The notes under the pieces are model-generated. The model searched no databases, was not told the DNA's origin, and saw nothing but the letters and a program-made list of their open reading frames with translations. A DNA stretch of 64,000 nucleotides from Candidatus Thiodiazotropha sp. (ex Epidulcina cf. delphinae). GTDB taxonomy: Bacteria; Pseudomonadota; Gammaproteobacteria; Chromatiales; Chromatiaceae. Below are positions 1 through 9,697 of this stretch, in pieces (the first letter of the stretch is position 1; each line of letters begins with the position of its first letter). Location: assembly GCA_025656455.1 (NCBI GenBank), contig JAHXHS010000026.1, positions 1 to 64,000 of the forward strand, in the 5' to 3' direction. The translations under genes were made by a program, and so were the position numbers.

Positions 1-95
1 AAGGGCGCTGCCATTGCCTGCGCGCTGCGCCTGGTCTTGAGGCATTGACGGGCCTCTGATTGGTACAGTTTATACGTTACACCACACTAGCAGGG

Positions 96-2798
96 TTACC
101 TCGCCATGGACTCATCCTCGTGCCCGAGGAAGACGGGAATATCCTTTCTGTAGCGACGCATCACCAGATTGGCCAGCAACCCGGTCCAACCCGTCTGGTG
201 AGCCGCGCCGAGCCCCTGCCCCGTCTCCGCATGAAAGAATTCGTAGAAGAGATTGAGATCGCTCCATGCCTCATCGGATTGAAAAGGGCTGTCGCGCCGC
301 AATGCCGGAATCCGGCCCTGTTCATCGCGCCGATAGAGATCGACCAGCCGTTCCGAAATCAGCGTGGCGATATCCCGCAGGGTGAGAGACCGGCCTGGCA
401 GGCAAGGCGCCTCATACTTAAATTCGTCGCCTAGAAAACGATGAAATTTCTCCAACGCCTGTACCAGGGCATAGTTGGTGGGTATCCAGACCGGACCTCG
501 CCAATTGGAGTTGCCGCCGAACAGACCGCTCTCCGATTCGCCAGGCAGATAACGGATACCGGTCGGGCCTATGCCCGGCAGGTCCCCCAAGTCCTGATAA
601 TGTTCGTGCAGCTTACTCAGACTACGCACGCCATAGGGAGAGAGAAACTCATCCTCGTTGAGAAGACGGCTCAGGATACGGGGCAGCATGGTGTGGTCGA
701 CCAATGCCAAAAGATGTTCGCCTTGATCGTTTTCCCAATCGGGACAGGCGCAAACATAGCTACCCTGGAACAGTCCCTTTTTATGTATCTGCAGCATCCG
801 CCGAAAGCGCGGCACATTTTCCAGCAGACGTTTATCCACCACTTCCGTGGCAAACATCGGGATCAGACCCACCCAGGAGTAGACATCGATTCTATGGTGT
901 GATCCGTCAGGTGTCATCAGCAGATCTTTGAAGAAACCCGCTTCAAGGTCCCATAGCGACGGACCGTTTTCATCGCCACCGCTGATCGCCTTGGCGATGG
1001 AGAGAAACTGTTCGTAGCACTGGATGGCGATATTCTCATAGTCGTTATCCTCGATGGCCAGCTCCAGCGCCATCACCGTCATGTTCAGTGCGAACATGGC
1101 CATCCAGCCGGTCGCATCGGCCTGTTTGAGGATATGCCCGGACGGCAGGGGTTTCGATCGATCAAAAACGGAAATATTGTCGAGACCGAGAAAACCGCCT
1201 TCAAAGAGATTTTGACCATGCTTATCCTTGCGATTGATCCACCAGGCGTAATTGAGCAGTAATTTATGAAACACCCGTTGCAGGTAGCGCCTGTCCCCTT
1301 CACCTCGTTGGATGCGTTCTGCCCGGTAGACTTTCAACGCCCCCCAGGCATGCACCGGGGGATTAACGTCGCCTAAAGCCCATTCGTAGGCAGGGATCTG
1401 ACCGTTGGGGTGGAGATAGTCTTCACCCAGCAACACCTCAATCTGCTGCTTGGCAAAATCCACATCCACCAATGCCAGGGCGACACAGTGAAAGGCCAGA
1501 TCCCAGGCGGCGAACCAAGGGTACTCCCAGGCATCGGGCATCGACAGCACATCCGCCGCGCGCAGATGTCTCCATTGCCGGTTACGCCCGCCCTTGCGCG
1601 ATGCCGGAGGCGCCTGCTGATCCCCCACCAACCAGCGCTGCACGTCGAAATGGAAAAACTGCTTGCTCCAAATCATGCCGGCCAGCGCCTGACGCATGAT
1701 CCTATGGTCTTCCACGCCACCTTCCGGCAGCAGTTCATCGTAAAAGACATCCGCCTCCGAACGACGAACGGCGAAGATCTTTTCCACCGTTTTAAACGGT
1801 TGATCAACAGGGTCCGCAGCGAGCACCAGATCGATCTTTTTCGATTCACCGCCGCCGACCTCGAACCGATACCAGGCGCCGAACTTGGTTCCATTGCGCT
1901 CAGGATTAACCGCGCTCGACTCCCCATTCACGATCAGACGATGAAAGGCGTCTTTCACATAAGGCGTGGATGAAGGCAGACCCCAAAACCTTTCGGCATG
2001 GGTTTCGTTTTCAGTAAACAACAGTTCGGCCTGCTGATCGCCGTGGAGCCGATAGTTTCCCAGGTCGACATGTTCCGCTCTGACTGACCAACGGGCCCCC
2101 TCAGGGTGATCGTCGAGTTGCAACCTCGGCTTCTCAACGGTGTCACCCCAGGACCAGCTATTGCGGAACCAGAGCTGTGGTATCAGGTGCAGTTCCGCCT
2201 TCTCATTCGAACAGTTGAGGAGGCTAATGCGAATCTGGATCCGGGTCGGGGAAACCTTGGCATAGCAGATATCCACATCCCAATAGCGACCTTCACTGAA
2301 AACACCGCTATCGAGCAGATTGAAGGGAGAATCGAGACGGTTGCGACGGCGATTCTCCTCGACAAGCCGGCTGTAGGGATAGGCTGACTGAGGATATTTA
2401 TAGAGATAGCGAAGCCAACTGTGGCTGGGCAATGCGTCTGTGTAAAAGTAGTACTCCTTGACATCCTCTCCCCGATTACCTTGGTTGCCGGTCAGGCCGA
2501 AAGCGCGCTCCTTGAGAATCGGGTCACGGCCGTTCCACAGGGCCAGGGCGAAACAGAGCCGTTGTTTCTCATCACTGATGCCGCCGAGGCCGTCCTCACT
2601 CCAGCGATAGGCGCGGGAGCGAGCCTGGTCGTGATCGAAATACTCCCAGGCCGTGCCGTGCGGGCTGTAATCTTCACGAACCGTGCCCCAGGCACGCTCG
2701 GAGAGATAGGGGCCCCACAATCGCCAATCCGCCTCCCCTAGCCGTTGCTGTTCGAGCCGTTTGCGTTCCTCATTGAGCTGCTGATGATCCAGGCTCAT
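96..2798 (-). CDS. GH63/MGH1-like glucosidase (six-hairpin glycosidase)
   Basis: Large (900 aa) cytoplasmic protein of the MGH1-like / GH63-related (alpha/alpha)6-barrel glycosidases; no signal peptide is visible. The N-terminal ~350 residues look like the beta-rich domain of this family. The C-terminal catalytic barrel carries WEYPWFAAWDLAFH, GLDNISVFDRS, GGNSNWRGPVWIPTNYAL and, near the end, FFHAETGQGLGAAHQTGWTG, the conserved blocks holding the acidic residues. The ATG at 2796-2798 is preferred over the GTG two codons upstream because GGGAG then lies 5 nt before it. It is the last gene of a three-gene minus-strand run behind a debranching enzyme and an SDR dehydrogenase, which suggests a role in alpha-glucan or glucosyl-compound breakdown. 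The exact substrate cannot be read from sequence. Confidence 0.85.
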   Translation of the reverse strand: MSLDHQQLNEERKRLEQQRLGEADWRLWGPYLSERAWGTVREDYSPHGTAWEYFDHDQARSRAYRWSEDGLGGISDEKQRLCFALALWNGRDPILKERAFGLTGNQGNRGEDVKEYYFYTDALPSHSWLRYLYKYPQSAYPYSRLVEENRRRNRLDSPFNLLDSGVFSEGRYWDVDICYAKVSPTRIQIRISLLNCSNEKAELHLIPQLWFRNSWSWGDTVEKPRLQLDDHPEGARWSVRAEHVDLGNYRLHGDQQAELLFTENETHAERFWGLPSSTPYVKDAFHRLIVNGESSAVNPERNGTKFGAWYRFEVGGGESKKIDLVLAADPVDQPFKTVEKIFAVRRSEADVFYDELLPEGGVEDHRIMRQALAGMIWSKQFFHFDVQRWLVGDQQAPPASRKGGRNRQWRHLRAADVLSMPDAWEYPWFAAWDLAFHCVALALVDVDFAKQQIEVLLGEDYLHPNGQIPAYEWALGDVNPPVHAWGALKVYRAERIQRGEGDRRYLQRVFHKLLLNYAWWINRKDKHGQNLFEGGFLGLDNISVFDRSKPLPSGHILKQADATGWMAMFALNMTVMALELAIEDNDYENIAIQCYEQFLSIAKAISGGDENGPSLWDLEAGFFKDLLMTPDGSHHRIDVYSWVGLIPMFATEVVDKRLLENVPRFRRMLQIHKKGLFQGSYVCACPDWENDQGEHLLALVDHTMLPRILSRLLNEDEFLSPYGVRSLSKLHEHYQDLGDLPGIGPTGIRYLPGESESGLFGGNSNWRGPVWIPTNYALVQALEKFHRFLGDEFKYEAPCLPGRSLTLRDIATLISERLVDLYRRDEQGRIPALRRDSPFQSDEAWSDLNLFYEFFHAETGQGLGAAHQTGWTGLLANLVMRRYRKDIPVFLGHEDESMAR

Positions 2799-2858
2799 GA
2801 CCACTCCCGTTTATCGATGGATCTGATTGAACTGATATTGCTCATTTCCCGAACCTTA

Positions 2859-3018
2859 GGGCTGCGGCAAAAATAAATGATCCCAAAATGCGCCGGATTA
2901 TTGCTTGCCTTCTAGGCGTAGCGTAGGGCGCATAGCCGGGACTATGCAACCGAAGCTACAACAACGAAGGCAGGGAATAAGACAAGCAGTTTGGGATCAT
3001 TTATTTTTGCCGCAGCCC
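2859..3018. mobile_element. 160-bp MITE-like element with 29-bp perfect inverted ends
   Basis: The sequence starting GGGCTGCGGCAAAAATAAAT at 2859-2887 recurs as a perfect reverse complement at 2990-3018. Both outer edges are flanked by TTA (2856-2858 and 3019-3021), consistent with a 3-bp target duplication. The interior (~100 bp) has no credible reading frame. It sits between the debranching-enzyme and GH63-like genes, so it may separate or terminate that transcript. TNA-type duplications are typical of some IS5-family groups; assignment to a family is inference. Downstream (3065-3090) there is also a short ATTCCGGCGAATGCCGGAAT palindrome. Confidence 0.75.
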
Positions 3019-3100
3019 TTATCGTTTTTTTGTGTTATTAACCCGGCATCATCGATGATCACCTTCGTCATTCCGGCGAATGCCGGAATCCATTTTATAC

Positions 3101-5101
3101 TCAGCTACCCCGCTTTGCCTGCTCAAGCCGCCACCAGGCCTCCAATGTACAGGCCACCGACCAAGCCTGCGCCGGCGCACCCCAGGGTTTGTGCGGCGGA
3201 TCGCCATCGAAGATTTCACTGATACTGCCGAGACCTGCGTCGTTGAGATGATCGGCCAGGGGAGCCAGTCGCTGCTGTGCCGCAGACGCATCACCGGTCA
3301 CCCGATACTCCGCCAGGGCATAATGTCCCAGCAACCATGCCCAGGCCGTGCCCTGATGATAAGCGCCGTCACGATCGGCGACCCCCCCCTTGTATTGGCC
3401 CCGGTAGTCCTTATCGCGCGAACTCAGGGAACGCAGACCATAGGAACTGAGCAGTTCCTGGCCACACAGGCTCACCACATCCCGGCAGGCGGATATTTCC
3501 AGCGGCGTATGGGGCAGACTGACCGCCAGGATCTGGTTGGGACGAACTGTCGCATCATTTCCCTGAGGGCCATCGAGCAGATCGTAGAGACCTTCATGAT
3601 TCGCCTGCAGGAAACGCTGAAAGCTAATGCCTACCGCATCCGCCAACTCCCGGTATGGCGCATCGGGTTTGGCCAGGCGTTTTGCGAAACCGGCCATGAT
3701 GCAAAGCGCGTTGAACCATAGTGCGTTGATCTCAACCGGTTTGCCGATACGGGGTGTAACAACCCACTCGCCTACTTTGGCATCCATCCAGGTTAACTGC
3801 ACCCCGGGTTCGCCGGCATGCAGCAAATGGTCCTCAGTATCCATGCCGATGCCGAAACGGGTTCCCTTGAGATGCCAATCGATCATCGCCTGCAATATCG
3901 GATAGACCTCTTGCAGGGTCAGATTATCCTGTGTGGCATCCACATAGGCCCGCCAGGCCTCAAAATACCAGAGGGCTGCATCGACGGTGTTGTATTCCGC
4001 TCTCTCCCCTGCTTCGGTGAAGCGGTTCGGCAATTGCCCCCGGTCAGCCAGGTCGGCGTAACTGAGCAGTATCGAACGGGCGATATCCTGGCGACCGGTG
4101 GCAATCGTCAGACCGGACAGGGAGATCATCGTGTCCCTGCCCCAATCGCCGAACCAGGGATAGCCAGCGATGACCGAATCCCCGTTGTTACCGGACGGCA
4201 GGGGGCGACGTATCAGAAAGCCGTCCGCCGCCAGCAGCAACCGGCGAATCCAGTCAGGGGCTGAGGAAAAGAGATCGGCATCCCCCCCGTTCAGTAACAG
4301 CGTGTCCCGATCGAAAAAGTTCTGCATAGCGCTCGGGAGATCAAAGTTCATCGTCGGCTCCAGGGTCACGGCAAAGCCGGACCATTCGCCCGGTTTCAAC
4401 CGATAGGACAAACGGCCTACCGAGAGATTGTTATCCAGCGATGCGAGTCCGCGCTCCTCCTCCGCACTGAGTTGGAAGCCCTCGTACCAATGCTGCCAGG
4501 GCTCAAGGGTTGCCGTTGTGGTGTGCAGATAGAGGGTGTCGCCTTCAGGCCAGTGAATGGTGAGCCCATTGCCCGACTCAGTCACCGAGGCGGTGCTATC
4601 CCTGATAGGCATATTGCCGTGATGGCCGCGTCGATTGGCCAGCAGATTGACGTTCAAATCAGCAGGATCGTCTCCACCCGTGATGCGATAGGCCACCCAG
4701 GTCGTTGCCTGACCCTGCTCCATCCAGAGTCTTATCTCCAGGGTGAGATGACCGAAGGCGAAACGCCACACCGGCATCCGGCCCAAGAGTTGAAAGCTCT
4801 CCAGATAGCGATAGCCGTGAGGGTCGATCACATTGCCGAACCAGCGGTTGGTGAAGAGCGGCCATTCACGCCCCTCCACTCTCAAAGTGGCATCCGCCTT
4901 GGCCATCATCAGATGGCGATCAAAAGCGCCCGGTACGGGGGCGATCAGCAAGCCATGGTAGCGCCGCGTCAGGCTGGCCGCGATATTGCCGGCGGCATAG
5001 GCCCCCTTGCCATTGGTCAATAGCCACTCACGCCTCTCGGCCTGTTCTAAATCACCGCAGATGTCACGGCCGAATCGGATAGGCTTCACTGTCTCAACCA
5101 C
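3101..5101 (-). CDS. Amylo-alpha-1,6-glucosidase (GH133 glycogen debranching enzyme)
   Basis: 666 aa, the usual size for the archaeal/bacterial single-function debranching enzyme. The N-terminal ~280 residues form the GDE_N beta domain (LLTNGKGAYAAGNI, LTRRYHGLLIAP). The C-terminal (alpha/alpha)6 barrel carries GYPWFGDWGRDTMISL, EYNTVDAALWYFEAW and GAYHQGTAWAWLLGHYA, the conserved blocks around the acidic catalytic residues. It hydrolyses alpha-1,6 branches in glycogen-like glucans in the cytoplasm. Its start overlaps the end of the upstream SDR gene, so the two are probably translationally coupled. The GTG at 5101 is used here; a second in-frame GTG at 5089 has a better placed AAGGTGG and could be the true start. 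Confidence 0.9.
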   Translation of the reverse strand: MVETVKPIRFGRDICGDLEQAERREWLLTNGKGAYAAGNIAASLTRRYHGLLIAPVPGAFDRHLMMAKADATLRVEGREWPLFTNRWFGNVIDPHGYRYLESFQLLGRMPVWRFAFGHLTLEIRLWMEQGQATTWVAYRITGGDDPADLNVNLLANRRGHHGNMPIRDSTASVTESGNGLTIHWPEGDTLYLHTTTATLEPWQHWYEGFQLSAEEERGLASLDNNLSVGRLSYRLKPGEWSGFAVTLEPTMNFDLPSAMQNFFDRDTLLLNGGDADLFSSAPDWIRRLLLAADGFLIRRPLPSGNNGDSVIAGYPWFGDWGRDTMISLSGLTIATGRQDIARSILLSYADLADRGQLPNRFTEAGERAEYNTVDAALWYFEAWRAYVDATQDNLTLQEVYPILQAMIDWHLKGTRFGIGMDTEDHLLHAGEPGVQLTWMDAKVGEWVVTPRIGKPVEINALWFNALCIMAGFAKRLAKPDAPYRELADAVGISFQRFLQANHEGLYDLLDGPQGNDATVRPNQILAVSLPHTPLEISACRDVVSLCGQELLSSYGLRSLSSRDKDYRGQYKGGVADRDGAYHQGTAWAWLLGHYALAEYRVTGDASAAQQRLAPLADHLNDAGLGSISEIFDGDPPHKPWGAPAQAWSVACTLEAWWRLEQAKRGS

Positions 5102-5909
5102 CTTCTCTGAATCCTGGATAGAGGGTCATCCCGCCATCGACGAAGAGGGTCGTACCGGTGACATAATCCGACTGGTCCGAGGCCAGCCAGACCACGGCTT
5201 TGGCGATATCCGCCGGATCGCCGATGCGTGCGTAAGGAATCAGTTTCAGCAAAGAGGCTTCCGCTTCCGGCGTCTCCCAGGCAACGCGGTTGATCGGTGT
5301 GCGAATGGCGCCCGGCGCAATGCCGTTGACCCGAACCTTGATATGCGCCAGCTCCTGCGCCACGCTCTGCATGAACATCATCACCCCACCCTTGGAGGCG
5401 GCATAGTTGACATGACCCGCCCAAGGAATAACCTCATGTACGGACGACATGCAGATCACCTTACCCGCGGCGCAGGAGAGTTCGGGCACCACGCCACGCC
5501 GGACGAACTCCCTGGTTGCCTCCCGGGTACAGAGAAACTGTCCGGTCAGATTCACCTCCATGACCTTGTTCCATTGGGAGAGGGTCATATCGAGGAAGGG
5601 GGCGTCACGTTGAATCCCGGCATTGTTCACCAGGATATCGATGCTGCCCCAGGTCTCGATCATTCGCTCGAACATCTGTTGCACGTCAGACTCACGACTG
5701 ACGTCGGCATGGATCGCCATCGCCTCACCGGCAGACTTTTCGATCTCATTGACCAGCTTTTTCGCCGCAGGCTCATCCACCACATAGTTAATCGCCACCT
5801 TCGCTCCCGCCATGGCCAGGCCGCGGGCAACGGCGGCGCCTATCCCAGAGTTGGCGCCGGTAACCAAAGCCCGCTGTCCCGTCAGCAACCCTGCGTTCGG
5901 ATCACTCAT
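5094..5909 (-). CDS. SDR-family oxidoreductase (glucose 1-dehydrogenase-like)
   Basis: 271-aa classical short-chain dehydrogenase with a Rossmann fold. The cofactor motif TGANSGIG is at residues ~18-25, followed by NNAG, and the catalytic Tyr169/Lys173 lie in YAASKGG. The C-terminal end reads VTGTTLFVDGGMTLYPGF, typical of the glucose/ribitol dehydrogenase branch. The ATG at 5909 has GGAGATAGG upstream. It is the first gene of the operon with the debranching enzyme and GH63-like glucosidase, which makes oxidation of released glucose plausible; the substrate remains an inference because SDR specificity is not readable from sequence. Confidence 0.85.
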   Translation of the reverse strand: MSDPNAGLLTGQRALVTGANSGIGAAVARGLAMAGAKVAINYVVDEPAAKKLVNEIEKSAGEAMAIHADVSRESDVQQMFERMIETWGSIDILVNNAGIQRDAPFLDMTLSQWNKVMEVNLTGQFLCTREATREFVRRGVVPELSCAAGKVICMSSVHEVIPWAGHVNYAASKGGVMMFMQSVAQELAHIKVRVNGIAPGAIRTPINRVAWETPEAEASLLKLIPYARIGDPADIAKAVVWLASDQSDYVTGTTLFVDGGMTLYPGFREGG

Positions 5910-5948
5910 TGCCTATCTCCAACTGTACGATGATTGTTTAGACCAATT

Positions 5949-6021
5949 CTATTAACCCGGCACACGACGGCTGAACATGGCCTATTAGGGTGCCGGATTA
6001 ATAGTGTAGTGTAGTGTAGTG
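5949..6021. repeat. Inverted repeat plus (TAGTG)4 in the 317-bp divergent gap
   Basis: CTATTAACCCGGCAC at 5949-5963 pairs with GTGCCGGATTAATAG at 5990-6004 with one mismatch. It runs directly into four perfect TAGTG units at 6002-6021. The rest of 5910-6226 holds no gene. A TATAAT at 6211-6216 lies only 11 nt before the next start codon. Function unknown; the tandem could vary in copy number by slippage. Confidence 0.5.
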
Positions 6022-6226
6022 TCCTATCGTATTTTTTCCGCCCTTCGCTTGACCTCAGGCCAAACGTCAGAGGTAGCCTACCGACAGTTTAGGTCCTGTG
6101 TTCCATTTTCGTTTAAATCCTCTGGCATAAAAACTCAAGATCCCGGTAAACTAGCCGATGACAATTGTTTGTCATGTCGTTTTTACCTTTCTTAAATGAA
6201 ATCATAGTGTTATAATTCAATACTCA

Positions 6227-7108
6227 ATGCATAATCGGATAAATTTGCCACGCTCTGATAGTTTCCCTTCGAAGCTCGTGCTCTTCTTCGTCGCGCTTAT
6301 CGTCAGCGATTGCTGGACAAGCGCCTATGCCGAATCCCTAGTTATCGGAATATTTCCACGCCGGGATGCGGCGCTCACCGCAAAGCTATTCAGACCCCTG
6401 TCCCGCCACTTGGAAGAGCAGTTACAACTATCGGTGCGACTCGAAATGTCTGCCGACTTCGACACTTTCCTGAGCCGTCTCAAGGAGCGCCGTTACGACC
6501 TGGTCCATCTCAATCAGTTCGAGTATGTCAACGCCCACGACCAACTCGGTTACGATGCACTGATGCAGAATGAAGAGTTCGGGGAAAAGACGATCAAGGG
6601 CGCCATTTACGTACGTCGGGACTCGGGCATCCAACGACTGGAGCAGCTGCGAGGCAAACAGATACTGTTTGGCGGCGGCCCCAGGGCCATGATGAGTTAT
6701 ATCGTACCCACTTATCTACTGCGCCAGGCCGGACTCGAACAAGGCGACTATCGGGAATCCTATGCGATCAACCCACCTAATGCGGTGCTGGCCACTTTTC
6801 TGAGGCAGACCGATGCCGGAGGCGCCGGCGAAGTCGTTCAGCGGCTTCCCATGATAACTTCAAAAATCGACGTCGACGAGTTGAACCTGATTGCAATCAG
6901 TCAACCTTTGCCTCACCTCCCCTGGGCCGTTAAGCGGGAAATGAGCGATGAACTCAAATCCCGTATACAGGATCTACTCATAGGCTTGAAGCATTCACCG
7001 CATGGCAGGGATATTCTTCGGCAAGCCAGACTGACTGCCTTGAACCCGGCGCAAGACCGGGACTACGATCTCCACCGGGAGATCATCGACAGCGTATATG
7101 CCCATTGA
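6227..7108 (+). CDS. PhnD/SsuA-type periplasmic substrate-binding protein
   Basis: 293 aa. A hydrophobic N-terminal signal (around LVLFFVALIV, cleavage probably after SAYA near residue 36) is followed by a two-lobed type-II binding fold: LVIGIFPRRDAAL, LKERRYDLVHLNQFEY and AIYVRRDSGIQRLEQLRGK are typical of phosphonate-type (PhnD) binding proteins. No ABC permease or ATPase is nearby. Instead the gene overlaps the next one by 11 bp, and that gene encodes a membrane GGDEF-EAL protein, so this is more likely the ligand sensor of a c-di-GMP module than a transporter component (inference). No clear ribosome-binding site precedes the ATG, and a TATAAT stands 11 nt upstream, so the start is uncertain or the message nearly leaderless. 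Confidence 0.8.
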   Translation: MHNRINLPRSDSFPSKLVLFFVALIVSDCWTSAYAESLVIGIFPRRDAALTAKLFRPLSRHLEEQLQLSVRLEMSADFDTFLSRLKERRYDLVHLNQFEYVNAHDQLGYDALMQNEEFGEKTIKGAIYVRRDSGIQRLEQLRGKQILFGGGPRAMMSYIVPTYLLRQAGLEQGDYRESYAINPPNAVLATFLRQTDAGGAGEVVQRLPMITSKIDVDELNLIAISQPLPHLPWAVKREMSDELKSRIQDLLIGLKHSPHGRDILRQARLTALNPAQDRDYDLHREIIDSVYAH

Positions 7109-9602
7109 AAAGGACAGCGCCAAACTGCGCAATATACCGCTTATCTATAAAGGGAACCTGCGCTTCAGGTTTATCTTATGGATAACCGTGGTTCTGTTAT
7201 GCACCTTTGGCGGTGCAGCCTTGTATGTCTATCAGGCACAGCAGGACCTTCTCGAGGAGAGCCTGCGCAGCAAGGCAAACGCAATCGGCCGTTTCATCGC
7301 CTTGATCAGCCCGGATGCGATCTACGCCTATGACGTCACCATGCTGGATCGTTTCGTGCATCAGATCAGTAACGACGAGGATGTGCGTTTTGCCCAGATA
7401 CAGACCCTCGAAGGCCGTCCGATAACCACCTACCTGCCGGATGATGTGCAGCCTGAGCTGGTGGAACAGTGGATAAAGCAGCGCAATACGGTCATTGAGC
7501 AAGCGCACGGCATTCCCGCCAAACTCATTACCTTGGATTTCACCATCAGGGATGGCGAGCAAGTCCTGGGATGGGTAATAGTGGGCCTGGATACTTCACG
7601 AGTGACCCGGGAGGCGCGCGATGTCCTGATTGATCTGATACGTATCTTCACCGCTATCGTGCTGGTTCTCGGCAGTGTCATATTCGTCATTTTCAAACTC
7701 CATGTTTTGACTCCCATCGGGGCGTTAACCCAAGGGGCGTCGCGTGTGGCGGAAGGGTATCTCGACCATGAGGTGCCCATCTACGCCAATGACGAACTAG
7801 GGCGACTCGCAAAGAGCTTCAATGACATGATGGATCAGATCGTCTTGGACCGGGAAGAGTTACTGGAAACCAACAACCGCTTGGCGGAAGAGATCGAACA
7901 GCGGCATGCGGCCACTGAAGAACTCAAAAAACTCTCCCTGGCAGTCGAGCAAAGTCCGGCTTCCGTGGTAATCACCAACCTCGAAGGCAACATTGAATAT
8001 GTCAATCCGAAGTTCTGCGAGGTCAGCGGCTATTCAGCGGATGAGGTGATCGGCAAGCATACCCGCATTCTCGGCGCCGGTCCCAAAGGGAACGATTATT
8101 ACCGAAAAATGTGGGATAAGCTCAAGACTGGGGAAGTCTGGAAAGGGGAATTTTGCAATCGACGGAAAAATGGCATTAGCTATTGGGAATCCGCCGTCAT
8201 CGCACCGATTAGGGGTGAGAACGGGGAAACCACACACTATCTTGCGGTAAAGGAGGATATCACAGAGCGTAAGGCCTTTGAGCAGAAACTCCTGGAGCAG
8301 GCGACACATGATCAACTCACGGGCCTTCCCAACCGTTTTCTCGCCTTTGACCGTCTGCAGCAACTCCTGCAGCATGCCAAGCGACATAAACAGTTTGTTG
8401 CCGTCATCTATATCGATCTGGACAACTTCAAGACGGTCAATGACACGATGGGGCACCCCGTCGGTGATCAACTGCTGATACAGGTAGCAAAACGAATCAA
8501 GGCCCAGTTGCGTTTCGAAGACACCCTGGCGCGATTGGGCGGTGATGAGTTCATGGCGATGGTGCCGGATGTGAAAAATCTCTCGACCGACCTTGAGAGA
8601 GTCGTCAACAGGTTCCTGTCAGCCATGCAGACGCCATTCAGGCTCAACAACCGGGAATTCAATATCACCTCGAGTCTGGGGATTGCGATATTTCCCGACG
8701 ACGGAACGGATGTCAGCAGTTTGATGAGCAACGCGGATATGGCAATGTACGAAGCCAAACATGCCGGCCGTAACACCTTCCGGTTCTTCACGCGTGAAAT
8801 CAATATAAAGGTCTCTGAAAGAATGGAGCTTGAGACCCATTTGAGTCATGCCCTGGAAGCCGGTGAACTCTATCCGGTCTATCAGCCGATCGTCTGTGTT
8901 GCTGACGGCAGCCTGGTGGGCGCCGAAGTCTTGTTACGCTGGAAAAATAAGGATCTCGGACAGGTTACACCGGCGGAATTCATACCGATAGCGGAACAAA
9001 CCGGGCTGATCCGGCCGATTACCGATTGGCTGTTCGGCGAAATTCTGAAACATGCCAAGTCCTGGCAGGAGAAGCCGGTGCAATTCTGGTTATCGGTTAA
9101 TGTCCCGCCCATCTACTTCTGCGACGCAGCCTTTAACAAGACGATCTCAAGCATTGCGCGACAAGCCAACGAAATTGATATCGGACTGTGCGTGGAGATT
9201 ACCGAAAACCTGCTGCTACACAACGACGAGGAGGTGCTCGACAACTTCCAGCACCTGAAAAGACTCGGGGTATATTCAGCAATGGACGATTTCGGCACGG
9301 GCTACTCCTCATTGGCCTATGTGAAGCGGTTCCCCCTGAATCACTTAAAGATCGACCGCTCATTCATCAATGGACTGCCGGCAGATGCGGATAACAGAAC
9401 CCTGACGGAGATGATTGTGCTGATGAGTAAAAAGCTGGGAATCACCATCATTGCCGAAGGGGTTGAGAATCAGGCGCAAGCGAATTTTCTTAAAACACTG
9501 AATGTGGAGTTTGCCCAGGGCTATCACTTTGCAAGACCCATGCATCACAGGGAATTCGAGAACTATCTCTCGGACATGCCACAGCGCCAGGTGGGAAGCT
9601 GA
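7098..9602 (+). CDS. Membrane HAMP-PAS-GGDEF-EAL c-di-GMP protein
   Basis: 834 aa inner-membrane signalling protein. Order: TM1 (~23-46), periplasmic domain (~47-175), TM2 (~178-200), HAMP (~200-255), PAS (~275-395), GGDEF (~405-565) and EAL (~580-825). The diguanylate cyclase signature GGDEF (481-485) is intact. The EAL signature reads EVL (610-612), keeping the catalytic Glu, and DDFGTG (730-735) is intact, so both cyclase and phosphodiesterase activity are possible. It overlaps the upstream periplasmic binding protein, which may present ligand to its periplasmic domain. A second binding-protein/GGDEF-EAL pair of the same design lies at 46835-50163. Confidence 0.92.
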   Translation: MPIEKDSAKLRNIPLIYKGNLRFRFILWITVVLLCTFGGAALYVYQAQQDLLEESLRSKANAIGRFIALISPDAIYAYDVTMLDRFVHQISNDEDVRFAQIQTLEGRPITTYLPDDVQPELVEQWIKQRNTVIEQAHGIPAKLITLDFTIRDGEQVLGWVIVGLDTSRVTREARDVLIDLIRIFTAIVLVLGSVIFVIFKLHVLTPIGALTQGASRVAEGYLDHEVPIYANDELGRLAKSFNDMMDQIVLDREELLETNNRLAEEIEQRHAATEELKKLSLAVEQSPASVVITNLEGNIEYVNPKFCEVSGYSADEVIGKHTRILGAGPKGNDYYRKMWDKLKTGEVWKGEFCNRRKNGISYWESAVIAPIRGENGETTHYLAVKEDITERKAFEQKLLEQATHDQLTGLPNRFLAFDRLQQLLQHAKRHKQFVAVIYIDLDNFKTVNDTMGHPVGDQLLIQVAKRIKAQLRFEDTLARLGGDEFMAMVPDVKNLSTDLERVVNRFLSAMQTPFRLNNREFNITSSLGIAIFPDDGTDVSSLMSNADMAMYEAKHAGRNTFRFFTREINIKVSERMELETHLSHALEAGELYPVYQPIVCVADGSLVGAEVLLRWKNKDLGQVTPAEFIPIAEQTGLIRPITDWLFGEILKHAKSWQEKPVQFWLSVNVPPIYFCDAAFNKTISSIARQANEIDIGLCVEITENLLLHNDEEVLDNFQHLKRLGVYSAMDDFGTGYSSLAYVKRFPLNHLKIDRSFINGLPADADNRTLTEMIVLMSKKLGITIIAEGVENQAQANFLKTLNVEFAQGYHFARPMHHREFENYLSDMPQRQVGS

Positions 9603-9697
9603 TTTGACACCAGTCCCCTGGTGACCGAAGCGGGATCGAAATGATGGCTTTTTGCGGCCCGCACCCTGATCGAGAGGGGAATAGGAAGTGTATGAAA

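Noticed and set aside
3080..3721. Long plus-strand open frame of 213 codons opposite the debranching enzyme
   Set aside because: It lies wholly antisense to a clear GH133 gene, has no family motifs and reflects the codon bias of the real gene. Similar long antisense frames (for example 25465-26565 opposite the aminotransferase and 51701-53164 opposite the cytochrome) were rejected for the same reason.
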